Source: Solen grandis
Lineage: Eukaryota > Mollusca > Bivalvia > Adapedonta > Solenidae
Length of the DNA: 64,000 bases
Direction of reading: 5' to 3'
Assembly: GCA_021229015.1 (NCBI GenBank)
Contig: CM037795.1
Coordinates: 11,708,656 to 11,772,655, forward strand
Shown here one piece after another: positions 21,196-30,998 of this stretch. Position numbers and translations under genes: made by a program. Below the pieces are notes generated by a model. That model ran no database searches and was not told where the DNA came from. It saw only the letters and a program-made list of their open reading frames with translations. Within the stretch, counting starts at the first letter, position 1, and every line of letters starts with the position of its first letter.

Positions 21196-21904
21196 AGCAC
21201 TGACAATCTTTAAAATATCAGATGCAAAACAGAGAACCCCAAACTAGTCATCAGGGACAGTGTCAAACTTACCCGATATAATGGTGTAAGACAATTTCAT
21301 TTTTATATAGAATTATGTGATAGAGGGATACCACCATTATAAAATTCGCCCACCAATCATCGAGTCACAAACAAGGGTGGTGGTGGAACATACAAGATGA
21401 GTGTGCCTGTCTTGTCTGCATTCCGGAACTTGGTGACTTTCATAATAATTTCAAAAGTATGTTTTTTTATGATGATAAACGCCAACTGTTTTTTTCTGAT
21501 ATTGCAGGTTTGTCTAAAGGTCATATGTCATAGGAAATGACTTCTTCTTGTAGGACAAATTTGGATACTTGTGATAATTTTGGAGAACCAAAACCTTGCA
21601 TTGATGTTGTAGTTAGTGTATTATTGTCATGGCATTATTTCATGAAACATACTTAACACTTGAAAATATCAAAGATACTACCACTGAAATGGAAGAAGAA
21701 AGTTCAATGACCATTGCGTGTTGATATGAAACTTCTTAGTTTTCATTTTGATTGCAAAATTGGTAATCAAGAAAGTGTTGCATTTGAAAAGGTTATGATA
21801 AATAACGTTTGATTGAAGATGCTTTAAAAGGTTTGTTTTGGGGAGCTAAGCGCCAATTAAAAGTTAGGGGAGCTAGTCGATGATAAATAGTTTTGGGGAG
21901 GTAG
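21196..21904 (+). other. Unassigned, with a decayed coding-like stretch
   Basis: From about 21419 one + frame reads IPELGDFHNNF and FFYDDKRQLFFSDIAGLSK before a stop near 21531, and a further open piece reads NFGEPKPCIDVVVS near 21576-21620. This looks like a broken protein-coding segment, perhaps of a transposable element, but I cannot name it. Confidence 0.35.
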
Positions 21905-22225
21905 TTGTGAATAACTGGCACACTTACTCAGTGATAGAGTGTCCGCTTTGCGTTCGGGAGTTCTAGGGTTCGAATAACAGCCGGGGCACTTACTCCGGTG
22001 ACTGCGTAAAGCCAAAGACCTATAAAATTGGTACCAGCTGCATCTTTGCCTGGCACTCGGCAAAATGGGGTTGCTATGGGAACACAGAGTACTCAGTACT
22101 GGTTCTACCCTGGAACTTGTCTCCAGTGTATCGGTGCTATACACCGGGCACGTAAAAGAACCAAGGGGTCTATTAGCAAAATGAGCTAGGGTATCGCACC
22201 GGACTCCCTTGTATCAACTACTGTC
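21905..22225 (+). mobile_element. tRNA-derived SINE, family 4
   Basis: The head has a box A-like TTACTCAGTGATAGAGTG and box B-like GGGTTCGAATAAC, spaced as in a tRNA. The body includes GGTACCAGCTGCATCTTTGC and CTATACACCGGGCACG followed by TAAAAGAACC, a tail motif widely seen in invertebrate SINEs. An A-rich run follows. Confidence 0.65.
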
Positions 22226-22794
22226 TCTTCCGATGCTGTCTCTTCAGAAAAAAACAACAAAAAACACACACACAAAAAAAAAACACAAAAAAACAGGGAC
22301 CTTCACGTGGGAAATCCTTGACCGTAAGGTCTAAATTATGCCCATTATAATCAGAAAATGATTGGTAGCCATTACAATAAAAAAAACAATAAAGAAATAG
22401 TTTTGAAGAGCTAGTCGTCGATGAATGATATGCAGATTTACAGATATTTTGCTGACTTTATTGTGATATAGTTTACTATACTCTGTCGTGAAGGACCAAT
22501 ACAGTTACTCAGAATATTCCATTTACTATATTTATTTAATTCCATGTTTATTTCTATATTTACGTCCTGAAATAAAGAGGTCTAAGTTTCGATCGCCGAC
22601 TGATACATACCAAAAGTTAAAAATGGATCTGGTGTTTCTCCAGTTGAAGGTAAAACCCTGTAATGGTTCCGTTACATTTCGGACCTCATGGCCTTTTACG
22701 GAGATATCCAAGGTTTTCTAATGAAACATTAGGGTATCTTGGTTATCTTGGTAGAGGTTAAGTGGTCCAAGACATAGCGGAACCATTACATGGA
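22226..22794. other. No assigned feature
   Basis: An A/C-rich run at 22249-22293 follows the SINE. A 77-codon frame at 22488-22721 is not recognised. Confidence 0.35.
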
Positions 22795-22965
22795 CATTAC
22801 CTTAAGGTTTGCGGTAGGTCGGTGGTTCTTCCAGGATGCCGCCGTGCATTCGGGGTCTTCCTCCACCTGTAATTAGCTGGACGTCGCCATATGAAATACT
22901 AGCTACTAGCTGAATACTGTCGGAGCGACGGTAACTCAAATAGTCAAGTCAGGTCAAAACTTTTA
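22795..22965 (+). mobile_element. SINE family 2, partial
   Basis: GCGGTAGGTCGGTGGTTCTT, GGGGTCTTCCTCCACCTGTA and ATTAGCTGGACGTCGC, ending ACTCAAATAGTCAAGTCAGG, match the plus-sense body of the family whose fullest copy is at 62283-62550. Confidence 0.75.
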
Positions 22966-23359
22966 CGGAAAATAACCAAATGTTTGGAATACAGTATTGA
23001 AATTACTTTACAAACATTTAAACCTTTATTATTTTTGTTTCAAGCATGCCATGCATGGCTACGGTATTGTAAGTTCTCAAAAGGGCGCCGAGGTCAAGTG
23101 GTTCTGAAACCCAACCTATATTGATTATCTGATGCTTAATATGTCAACTAATTCAGTTTATTTTCTTTCTGTTAAGTTCTGCGGGAATAGTTATGAATAA
23201 ATTCATATTTTTTATTAGTTTTATCATTATTAATATCTAATATTACATATAAAGGATACAACAACGAAATCCTTTTAGCCAAATGTTGATATACCCAGAA
23301 GACAGAGTGGGACCACCTCAAATGCTCGAACAATCAAAGGTCTCGAAATGTCGAGAAAA

Positions 23360-23570
23360 GGAGTATACTGTAAAATCATTTATTTTCGTGGGACACTTAT
23401 TTTCGTCTATTTCGCGGAGAGGTTTATCCACGAATATTAATCCCCACGAAAACTTGTCTCTTATATTTTAGATCATAGGTCCACGAATAAATGGACCAAC
23501 GAAATTCCCTTTGGTGCATTATCAAAAAAATTCAATGTTATCGAAAATTAATGAATGTACAGTATTTTGT
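23360..23570. mobile_element. Foldback/MITE with TACTGTAAAATCATT ends
   Basis: Left end ATACTGTAAAATCATTTATT and right end AATTAATGAATGTACAGTAT are inverted copies. Inner CGTGGG and CCACGAA blocks are also inverted. About 205 bp, no ORF. Three copies in the window. Confidence 0.75.
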
Positions 23571-23939
23571 TTTTAAGTTTAACCTTACAGTTAATTGTTA
23601 ATCCATCTGATAACTATTTTCCATTACCTTTCATTTTATAGGTGTAGTTGTGATTCTGTTCACCATTTCAGTCATTTAGGGGCGCCCAGCTAATTACATG
23701 CGGAGGAAGACTGCTTACACAAACATATCTAAAGGGACTCGAACCCAAGTATAATGAGTTCAAATACAACTCGGGTTTTTCATATGGTGTTCATTTTGAT
23801 AATGTAATATATGATTCACTTTATGTGGATATGGGTTGCCTATTTGTAAGTTCTATGAAATTGTTCTAATTGGGCGTTTTGGCGATAATTGATTTTGGCC
23901 GACCCTTTCTGCTTGGCCATCCAAAGATAAGCTAGCTAG
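23571..23939. other. No assigned feature
   Basis: No gene, RNA or repeat identified. Confidence 0.35.
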
Positions 23940-24020
23940 TCATATTGTACAGTTCAGATGAATTTAATTTTGCGCATCAGACTTTACCACCAAGAAAGCC
24001 AAATTTATCTACCGCAAATA

Positions 24021-24058
<38 letters not shown>

Positions 24059-24140
24059 TTTATTGAAATACATCTAATTGTACAGGATAAGTGAAAGTTA
24101 CATCCAGCTAGTGTTTAGGTTGTCCTACGTCATTCGTAAG
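23940..24140 (+). repeat. Interspersed repeat (TTTTGCGCATCAGAC family) with a TA microsatellite
   Basis: TTTTGCGCATCAGACTTTAC, AAGCCAAATTTATCTACCGC and GTTTAGGTTGTCCTACGTCA are shared with 40610-40775. (TA)n at 24019-24053 sits between the two blocks in this copy only. Confidence 0.65.
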
Positions 24141-25338
24141 GCCTATAAACACAGATTATAACATTATAAAAGTGGGGGAAATAGGTCACATGTTAGGAAT
24201 ACCATCGATAAATACTTTTGAATACTTAAATGAAATACTGTTACGCCCTACGGGTGCGCCTGCTTTACTCAATGTCAAAATGGCCCGTATGGAACACTGC
24301 CGGATCGCTGCTGCCGGTTACCCTAGGTCTAAGATGGCCGTCTCTTGCTTTACCCCCGACAGGTCTCCAAGTCTTTAACTATCTGTGTTGTGTGGACTCC
24401 AACTTTAATAACTAAGTGGCTTTTAACTAGTAACTAGATCTAACAGGCCGTGTATTCTCACAGGGACTTAATAGTAAATAAAGACTTTTCAATGTTTACA
24501 AATTTAATAAATGAGAGTAAGTAACTTAAATATAATATATCTAGATCTATATCACATCAGATATCCACGACTCGAGTTTCACTTACAATCACAACCAAAT
24601 GGCTGTATCACTCAAATGTAAATCTAAATTTCTGTGTGCGATAACATAAACCGTTTCGATCAACCAGTAAGAACGTGAAGAAAATTGCGAGGTAGACTTC
24701 TAGATCTATTATTACCCGTTAAAATACTATAAATTTATAACAAAACGTACGGTGGGCTACAAGCTGACAATAAAGTTTTAAACATCAACGTATAGTTTAT
24801 CAAGTATGTTTTACAACTGTATTGTTATCTAGAATAAGTATTTCTTTTAAAAAAATATGATCATAGAAATATAGGCTCAGGGCGCGACTGTGAAATAAAC
24901 AGGATATTCACTTATAAATATACTATTAAAGCATCGAACCTAAGTTTGACTGGGAAAATGCACCACTTCAATGAGAAAAAAATAAAACAGTCAAAATGCG
25001 GCCTAGCGTGGAATTCAGAAGCGTTGGAGTCCCCGAACTACCTGTGGACTCGGTATTTATACTAAACAGGGGTACACAGCCCACAAATGTGAGGTTCACA
25101 CCCCACACTGTGATCTGTAGACACACAGCTCACTGCGTGAACTGTGGGCTTAAAACTCACAGAAATGGAAGCCTGTATAATACATGGCATTAATAACTCT
25201 TTATTTAATGTATATATAAAATAAGTTATAAGAAAACTAACAATAACCTTGAAACTTCGCTTCCTTGAATTTGACAGTTGATTCATGTTCTAATTTTGTA
25301 TATATTCTTTAAGAAAATCAAATATACCCGCCGATGCA
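24141..25338. other. Unassigned DNA with short inverted motifs
   Basis: 24230-24380 is locally GC-richer with two overlapping open frames, not recognised. 25076-25150 has CAGCCCACAAATGTGAGGTT mirrored by GTGAACTGTGGGCTTAAAAC, giving a loose hairpin. Confidence 0.35.
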
Positions 25339-25409
25339 GTTGCTAGGTAACTGCACACATAAAAATCAAAATGGCGGACGATGCTCACAACGTGAACAAG
25401 GCTAAATAA
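25339..25409 (+). promoter_or_regulatory. X-box-like motif upstream of a 12-codon AUG frame
   Basis: GTTGCTAGGTAAC (25339-25351) resembles an RFX X-box and sits inside the palindrome GCAGTTGC...GTAACTGC. Twenty bases on, AAAATGGCGGACG is a strong Kozak/YY1-like start at 25371, but the frame stops after 12 codons (MADDAHNVNKAK). It may be the first exon of an unseen gene or a chance match. Confidence 0.25.
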
Positions 25410-26646
25410 CACAAGTTTTAGCCTACCAAAAGTTCCTTCCAGGGCATTTCTAAATTATGAAGTATGAAGTGAAAGCCGGTTTTCAGCATTTGCATATGGA
25501 AGGGATAACCTTAGAGTACGAAAAGGACAAACTATATTGGTGGTTGAACATTTCTCTCCAAGTCAAAACTTTCTTAAGTTCTTTTTTTTTCTTTAAATCA
25601 TGGTAGCACAGGAAATGAAGCAAGAAATTCAAGGACTTTAACAGGGCTAAGTTCAATTTAGGCTGACATCTTTTTTTCTTAATCGGGACAACACGAAGCC
25701 GTAATTTGAACCTACGCGCATCTGCTAGACTGACTAAAATGGTCGATAAAATGGCGTATAAATGACGTACATCACGTGATATCACGTTCATAATTAATAT
25801 CACCTGACTTCAGACTGGATCCCGTCTCATCATAAGAATCATGAAGCACACATAATACTGAGCGGGCAAACATCTCATCATGTGCTATTCTTATATCCGG
25901 CAAGTAGCGAGGAACGACTATAGATGTTCCTTCCCATGGGAAAGAACAATAAGAAAAATACGATCCTTCTACCAAGTGATCGAATACAATAACTGTGTCA
26001 AACTAAATTCAAACATGGAATAAACAATTCTGACAAGGAAATACTGACTAGATTTACATTAAATGTGGCTTAAAATGGATAAAGTACAGCCGCGAAAACC
26101 CGTGACATCAACAGGATTCTACTGTGGAGAACATAGGGGGATCGAATCTAAAGTAAATGATTTTGAGAAAAACTGGCATATTATTTTGAGTTAAGTTGTC
26201 TACCTGTAAATTTAACAAGGAGAACAACTAGCTGAATGTAGTGTCGCCAGTAATAAGCACCTAAAATGATTTAAATACATGTATACAAAGAATGACAGAA
26301 GAACAAATAAGGTAATCCCTGTAGGGCATCACAATACACACGTACCCTTTGAACAGTTGGATTATGGTGCGCATATGAATAGAAATGCTCTGAGCCTTGA
26401 AACATAATTATGTGAAATTTGACAAAAGTGATAATTCATCACCGCATATCTATGAAGCTGAACAATGGTTGTGAATCCACTTTTTCTGTCTGCTGAATTA
26501 TTTAGATATAATGACACAGTGTTATGCCAGTAGTAAGGTCAGCTCAATATAGGCTTTGCCCGACACTTGAAATAATGTAAAGTTATGCTGTTATGCATCG
26601 ATTCTGAAAGGTGATATTCCCGATCACCTCATAATTTATGTATATC

Positions 26647-26687
<41 letters not shown>

Positions 26688-26892
26688 CAATTTTATTTTA
26701 ATTTTGTTAAACCTTTTCAACAATGTGTGTGTGTGACTGTTGTGTCTGTTAATATGACTTAAACTTATTTCATCAAATTTATTGCCATTAGCTCCTTGAT
26801 AGAGGCATTTATTTTACCGTCAATAAGCTGGGATATGAAGTCTATATAAACTTAATCGTACACGATTGTGCCATAATCGCATACAAGTCATA
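25410..26892. other. Unassigned; contains a 39-T run
   Basis: Minus-strand frames at 25483-25803 and 25772-25975 are open but have no family match, and the second lacks an ATG. A poly-T run fills 26649-26687. Confidence 0.4.
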
Positions 26893-27066
26893 ACAGTCGA
26901 GAGACTGGTTGGCCCGGTGTCAGGATAATGTGACTGGGTGTGGTCTCATGCCACATGTATACGGCGTGACACTGACGTGTGGCAGCACGACATCTTTCTC
27001 AAGTAAACATCGTCTACAACTGACTAGAATGCAATTCAGTTAGACATTAAACCAAACAAACGAACA
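26893..27066 (+). mobile_element. SINE family 1, 5'-truncated
   Basis: GAGACTGGTTGGCCCGGTGT, full body and tail GACATTAAACCAAACAAACG. Confidence 0.82.
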
Positions 27067-27142
27067 TGAAAGCTTATGATAAATTCTAAAAGTTTATTTC
27101 TTCATAACTAAGCATACATTCTTTTTACATAAACTGTGCTTA

Positions 27143-27459
27143 TGTTATAGATACAATTAGAGATTATAACAGGAACGTTGCATTAGTTATGCAACGTCTG
27201 TCTCAGTTGTGACTGTCGTTAACACAAATATTTGATATTATGTAATACATATGGTTACTGTCTGGCTGGATGGTAACCAACCAATATATAAGCTGACCGG
27301 ACAAGGGTCTAGCAGCAGATCTTGTGGGATACCTAGAGAGATCTCGTTAGAGCCTCGAGACTACCTCCAGCACGACCTTGCCAGATACCTTGGGGACTGA
27401 ATAAATCTATTGCCAGCCACCACCGTCTCGTGTTAGTTTATTCCGACCATAACACTACA
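27143..27459 (+). repeat. 5' LTR (5'-truncated)
   Basis: Matches the 3' LTR from TTATAGATAC to CACTACA with about five or six substitutions plus a ~14-base insertion (ATGTAATACATATG) after TTTGATATT. The first ~60 bases present in the 3' LTR are missing here, so target duplications cannot be read. Confidence 0.85.
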
Positions 27460-27482
27460 CGGACTTCTTTGGTGCCGTTCCC

Positions 27483-27746
27483 ATGGTACCAGTGGACCAT
27501 ATAACTCCTGGGTACATTGAGAACAAGTTGCCGAGAGACGACTTCCCTTCTACGCCGCCGTTTTACAACCCACTTCCGGTCGCCAACCTAACTCCACTTC
27601 CGGTTGCTAACCTTCACTCCGAAGGGTCCACACCAAATCAACCAAAATCTACCGGAAGTCAACTCATCCGACAACTTTACCCTCGTGTTGGATCAGCAGA
27701 CGTCGGAGAGTCTGCAACTGCCACGGCTCCAGCCAAAACAAACTGA
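27483..27746 (+). CDS. Pro-rich ORF inside the TRIM-like element
   Basis: 87 codons starting MVPVDHITPGYIENK, 24 bases after the 5' LTR. It includes a duplicated PLPVANL motif and a Ser/Thr-rich tail. It could be the start of a lost Gag or a chance frame. An overlapping frame (27604-27903) continues through the 68-bp repeats. No domain recognised. Confidence 0.3.
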   Translation: MVPVDHITPGYIENKLPRDDFPSTPPFYNPLPVANLTPLPVANLHSEGSTPNQPKSTGSQLIRQLYPRVGSADVGESATATAPAKTN

Positions 27747-28272
27747 TATGGAATCTTATTTCCGCTCTACACCAGGCCTAACCAACAGATTTCAAAGATT
27801 GTGTTTGAAATGTTTCTTGGAACTTATTTCGATTTACACCAGTCTAACCAACAAATTTCAAAGATTGTGTTTAAAATGTTTCTTGGAACTTATTTCGATT
27901 TAAACCAGTCTAACCAACAGATTCCGAGGATTGTGTATAAACTGTTTCTTGTTTCTTTGGAACTTATCTAGATTTAACAACCCCAGGTTTATATATAAAA
28001 TGTTCTTTAAGTTCATTAAAATCTGATGTTATTCCAATCCTTAGAATGGACTTAACTATCACATTATACAGCATTATCGCTGCAATCACTCTATCCATCT
28101 ATTTTGTTTCTTTTGTTATGTATATGTAAAAATAATTTTGGTCATTATTTTTATGGCAAACGTACTTTCATTGTATATAAATACATATACATGTCTAATT
28201 ATTGTATATGTATATATTTATTTGAAAGGCATGGCAACTATAAATGTAAATTTAAGTAGGGAAAAAAGGGAG

Positions 28273-28633
28273 TGTAATGTAATTGGACTCTAGCAAGACG
28301 CTATTGTTACATTTTCATTGTTACTAACCCTATTATAGATACAATTAGAGATTATAACAGGACCGTTGCATTAGTTATGCAACGTCTGTCTCAGTTGTGA
28401 CTGTCGTTAACACAAATATTTGATATTGTTACTGTCTGGCTGGATGGTAACCAACCAATATATAAGCTGACAGGACAAGGGTCTAGCAGCAGATTTTGTG
28501 GGATACCTAGAGAGATCTCGTTAGAGCCTCGAGACTACCTCCAGCATGACCTTGCCAGATACCTTGGGGACTGAATAAATCTATTGCCAGCCACCACCGT
28601 CTCGTGTTAGTTTATTCCGGCCATAACACTACA
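28273..28633 (+). repeat. 3' LTR
   Basis: 361 bp from TGTAATG to CACTACA, directly after a purine tract. TATA box near 28461 and AATAAA near 28575. Confidence 0.85.
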
Positions 28634-29387
28634 CATATGATAGACTCCATCTCATTCTTAAGCATTTATTTTGTTTGAAAAATAATATTTATCAAAATAA
28701 ATTAACCTGAAATACCGTCGAATACTTCCTATTTAAAATGACCCAAAATATTACCCTACGTTGTTGTTTTTTTTCCTTTGAATATATATAAATTGCTCCA
28801 ATTAATAGCTAGTTGTTTTATTAAACATGACATAGTAACAAGAGGACTCCAGCTATCAATCTTCGTACATATGCCATCCAATTTTTTTGAAATGCTCTAT
28901 TGAATTTTAAAATTATATTTAGAGACTTTTCATCACGGTAGTCGGTATCCTTCTCATCCTAGATGGCTTTTCAGTATCCTTTTTTTTCTTTAAGAATATA
29001 GATATAAAAGATGCAACAAGAATCGCTTTAATTACTTCGGCCGCCTGTAAAAAGATACAAAAAGACAATATTTTCAAGTTTTACATTTTTACACATCGAA
29101 TATATTTTTCTTACGGAAGTGCATTCGAATTCGAAGTTTACCAAATGTTTAGGAATGCGTTGAAGTTAGCCGAAGTAAAAGGTACGGATATCACCTTATG
29201 ATGTACAATGTATATACAGCATTGCAAAAAGTTGTGCTATAATGTAATTCCTTTCACGTCGTTTATCATAAACAAATTGATTGTTCGGTCGGATTCACGT
29301 TTTGATTATTATTAAAGAAGCAGAGAAAGATTTCTGTGTCGATCTTCATATACGTACGGTCTACTATAACGCTAGAAACTAGACCCC
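28634..29387. other. AT-rich DNA, nothing identified
   Basis: No gene, RNA or repeat family recognised. Confidence 0.45.
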
Positions 29388-29638
29388 TTAACCCTTTCCC
29401 TCATATAGACTCATTTTGACGCCCTCAATAGGTACCACATAAAGCCTGATCTGCAGAAAACCACAGTTAAACCTTACCAAATTTAATTACAAAATCCTCA
29501 TTTCCAGACCACTGAGGAGCAGCGAACAGCATAAAACCTGATCAGCCTGCGAGTTACTCGCAGGCTGATCTGGTTTTATGCTGTTCGCATAGGTCTTTTC
29601 ATGGTGTCCTCTATGAGGGAAAGGGTAAAAAGGGTTAA
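29388..29638. mobile_element. MITE with terminal and central inverted repeats
   Basis: Ends TTAACCCTTTCCCTCATA and TATGAGGGAAAGGGT...GGGTTAA are inverted copies. At 29522-29588 a 33-base arm (GCGAACAGCATAAAACC...) pairs with its complement with one mismatch and a one-base loop. No ORF. Confidence 0.85.
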
Positions 29639-29711
29639 TCATTCTATATGATTGGGTTATTTCAGAAAGACCAAACAAGATCGTCATTTTAAAGCATTAT
29701 TGGCATTGAAA

Positions 29712-29920
29712 ACCCTTTCCGCTTTCATGACTTGACTATTTGAGTTTACCGTCACTTCGACAGTATTTCAGTCATATAGCGACGTCTAACTAATTACAGG
29801 TGGAGGAAGACCCCGGATGCACGGAAGCATCCGGGTAGAACCACCGACCTACCGAAAGTCACCTGGAAGGCTTCCTCACATGAAAACCCGAATGACCCTG
29901 CCGGGATTCGAACACGCTTT
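29712..29920 (-). mobile_element. SINE family 2
   Basis: GACTTGACTATTTGAGTTTA, GCGACGTCTAACTAATTACA, GGGTAGAACCACCGACCTAC and CCGGGATTCGAACACG (box B complement). Reads on the minus strand. Confidence 0.82.
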
Positions 29921-30284
29921 TCATAGCGTAGAAAAATTCTCTAGGTTATGAAATAGTGTTCACCATTTAAAATCCGTAAGTAAGCATTTGTTTCTTTTAA
30001 ATAAAATGTACAACTGTCATTTTCAGAAACTATGTTGGGTCATTTAAAAAATATTTTGATTCTTATCTGAAGGTTAACGTAACATCCATTTACTGAGCAA
30101 TTCTATTTATTCTATTATTAATCTTGTATACAAAAATACACTGATACAACACTATTGCTTTTTTTATCTTTTACACAACATAACATCAACTGGATATACT
30201 AAAAACATTTAAACTAATGTCACCTAAAATAGGGAGAAATGCTTAGAATTTTATCCCACAGGGCTTTATGAAAAATACGAAGAT
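29921..30284. other. No assigned feature
   Basis: AT-rich; nothing recognised. Confidence 0.4.
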
Positions 30285-30492
30285 ATTACTGAGAAAGCAT
30301 TAATTTTTGTGGGACACTAGTATTCGTCGATTTCGTGGAGGGTTTTATCCCTACGATAGTTTTCTCTTATATAGATATCATGTCCCTTAGAACATAGATC
30401 CACGAATAAATATACCCATGGAATTCTCTTTGGTGCATATTAATCAACGAAATTTAATGTCAACGAAAATTAATGATTTTGCAGTATTGCAT
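30285..30492. mobile_element. Foldback/MITE with AATTAATGATTTT ends
   Basis: Same blocks as 23360-23570: CGTGGGACACTAGTATTCGT, ATCCACGAATAAATATACCC, AACGAAAATTAATGATTTTG. It lies just downstream of the PAN-Link gene's stop. Confidence 0.72.
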
Positions 30493-30637
30493 TTGAATAA
30501 AAACAATGGTCGAAAATTCATAGAAGAGTTATTTTATTATGATATTAATACAAAGCAGTAATTAGTTATCTTCGGCGATGTAGGCTACATCCTACCAAAA
30601 CAATCCGAAGCTATCCGAGTATGAGTTGTCATTAAAC

Positions 30638-30963
30638 TTATTGCAATGTGCAATGCGCATTTTTCGGAGTGGTACGACAGTTGTGTAGGATTGTTTTTCC
30701 ACAACCCGTTGAAAGCACGCTGACCCAGACGTAGGTTTTTCCGTTACTGACCCAACCGCAGCTGCACAGTTCCCAGCCATCCATTTTCGCAGATTTATAT
30801 TCATCTAGGGTTGCCAGCCGTCCGCCGAACCTTTGGCATGCCACGGCTGCATTTGGAAAGGTGAAAGGATGCCTTTGTTCTATCAGCGTTGTATGTAACA
30901 CTATCGAAAAATACACGTTTCAATTAAAAGCGTTTCAGCGTTCGCCCAAAAGCTATGAAAATG

Positions 30964-30998
<35 letters not shown>

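Larger units (their letters stand above)
27143..28633 (+). mobile_element. Short non-autonomous LTR retrotransposon (TRIM-like)
   Basis: Two direct repeats of at least 300 bp (27143-27459 and 28273-28633) flank about 810 bp. The purine tract GAAAAAAGGGAG immediately precedes the 3' repeat, which starts TGTAATG and ends CACTACA (TG...CA). Both repeats have a TATA box (ATATATAAGC) and a poly-A signal (GAATAAATC). The interior has no pol. It holds an 87-codon Pro-rich frame (27483-27746) and three tandem ~68-bp units at about 27785-27970 (TTTCAAAGATTGTGTTT, TTTCTTGGAACTTATTTCGA). Internal deletion joined the ends of a larger element, or it is a true TRIM. Parent superfamily not determinable. Confidence 0.8.

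Noticed and set aside
25483..25975. Minus-strand frames of 106 and 67 codons
   Set aside because: The second has no ATG, both lack recognisable domains, and no splice structure links them.
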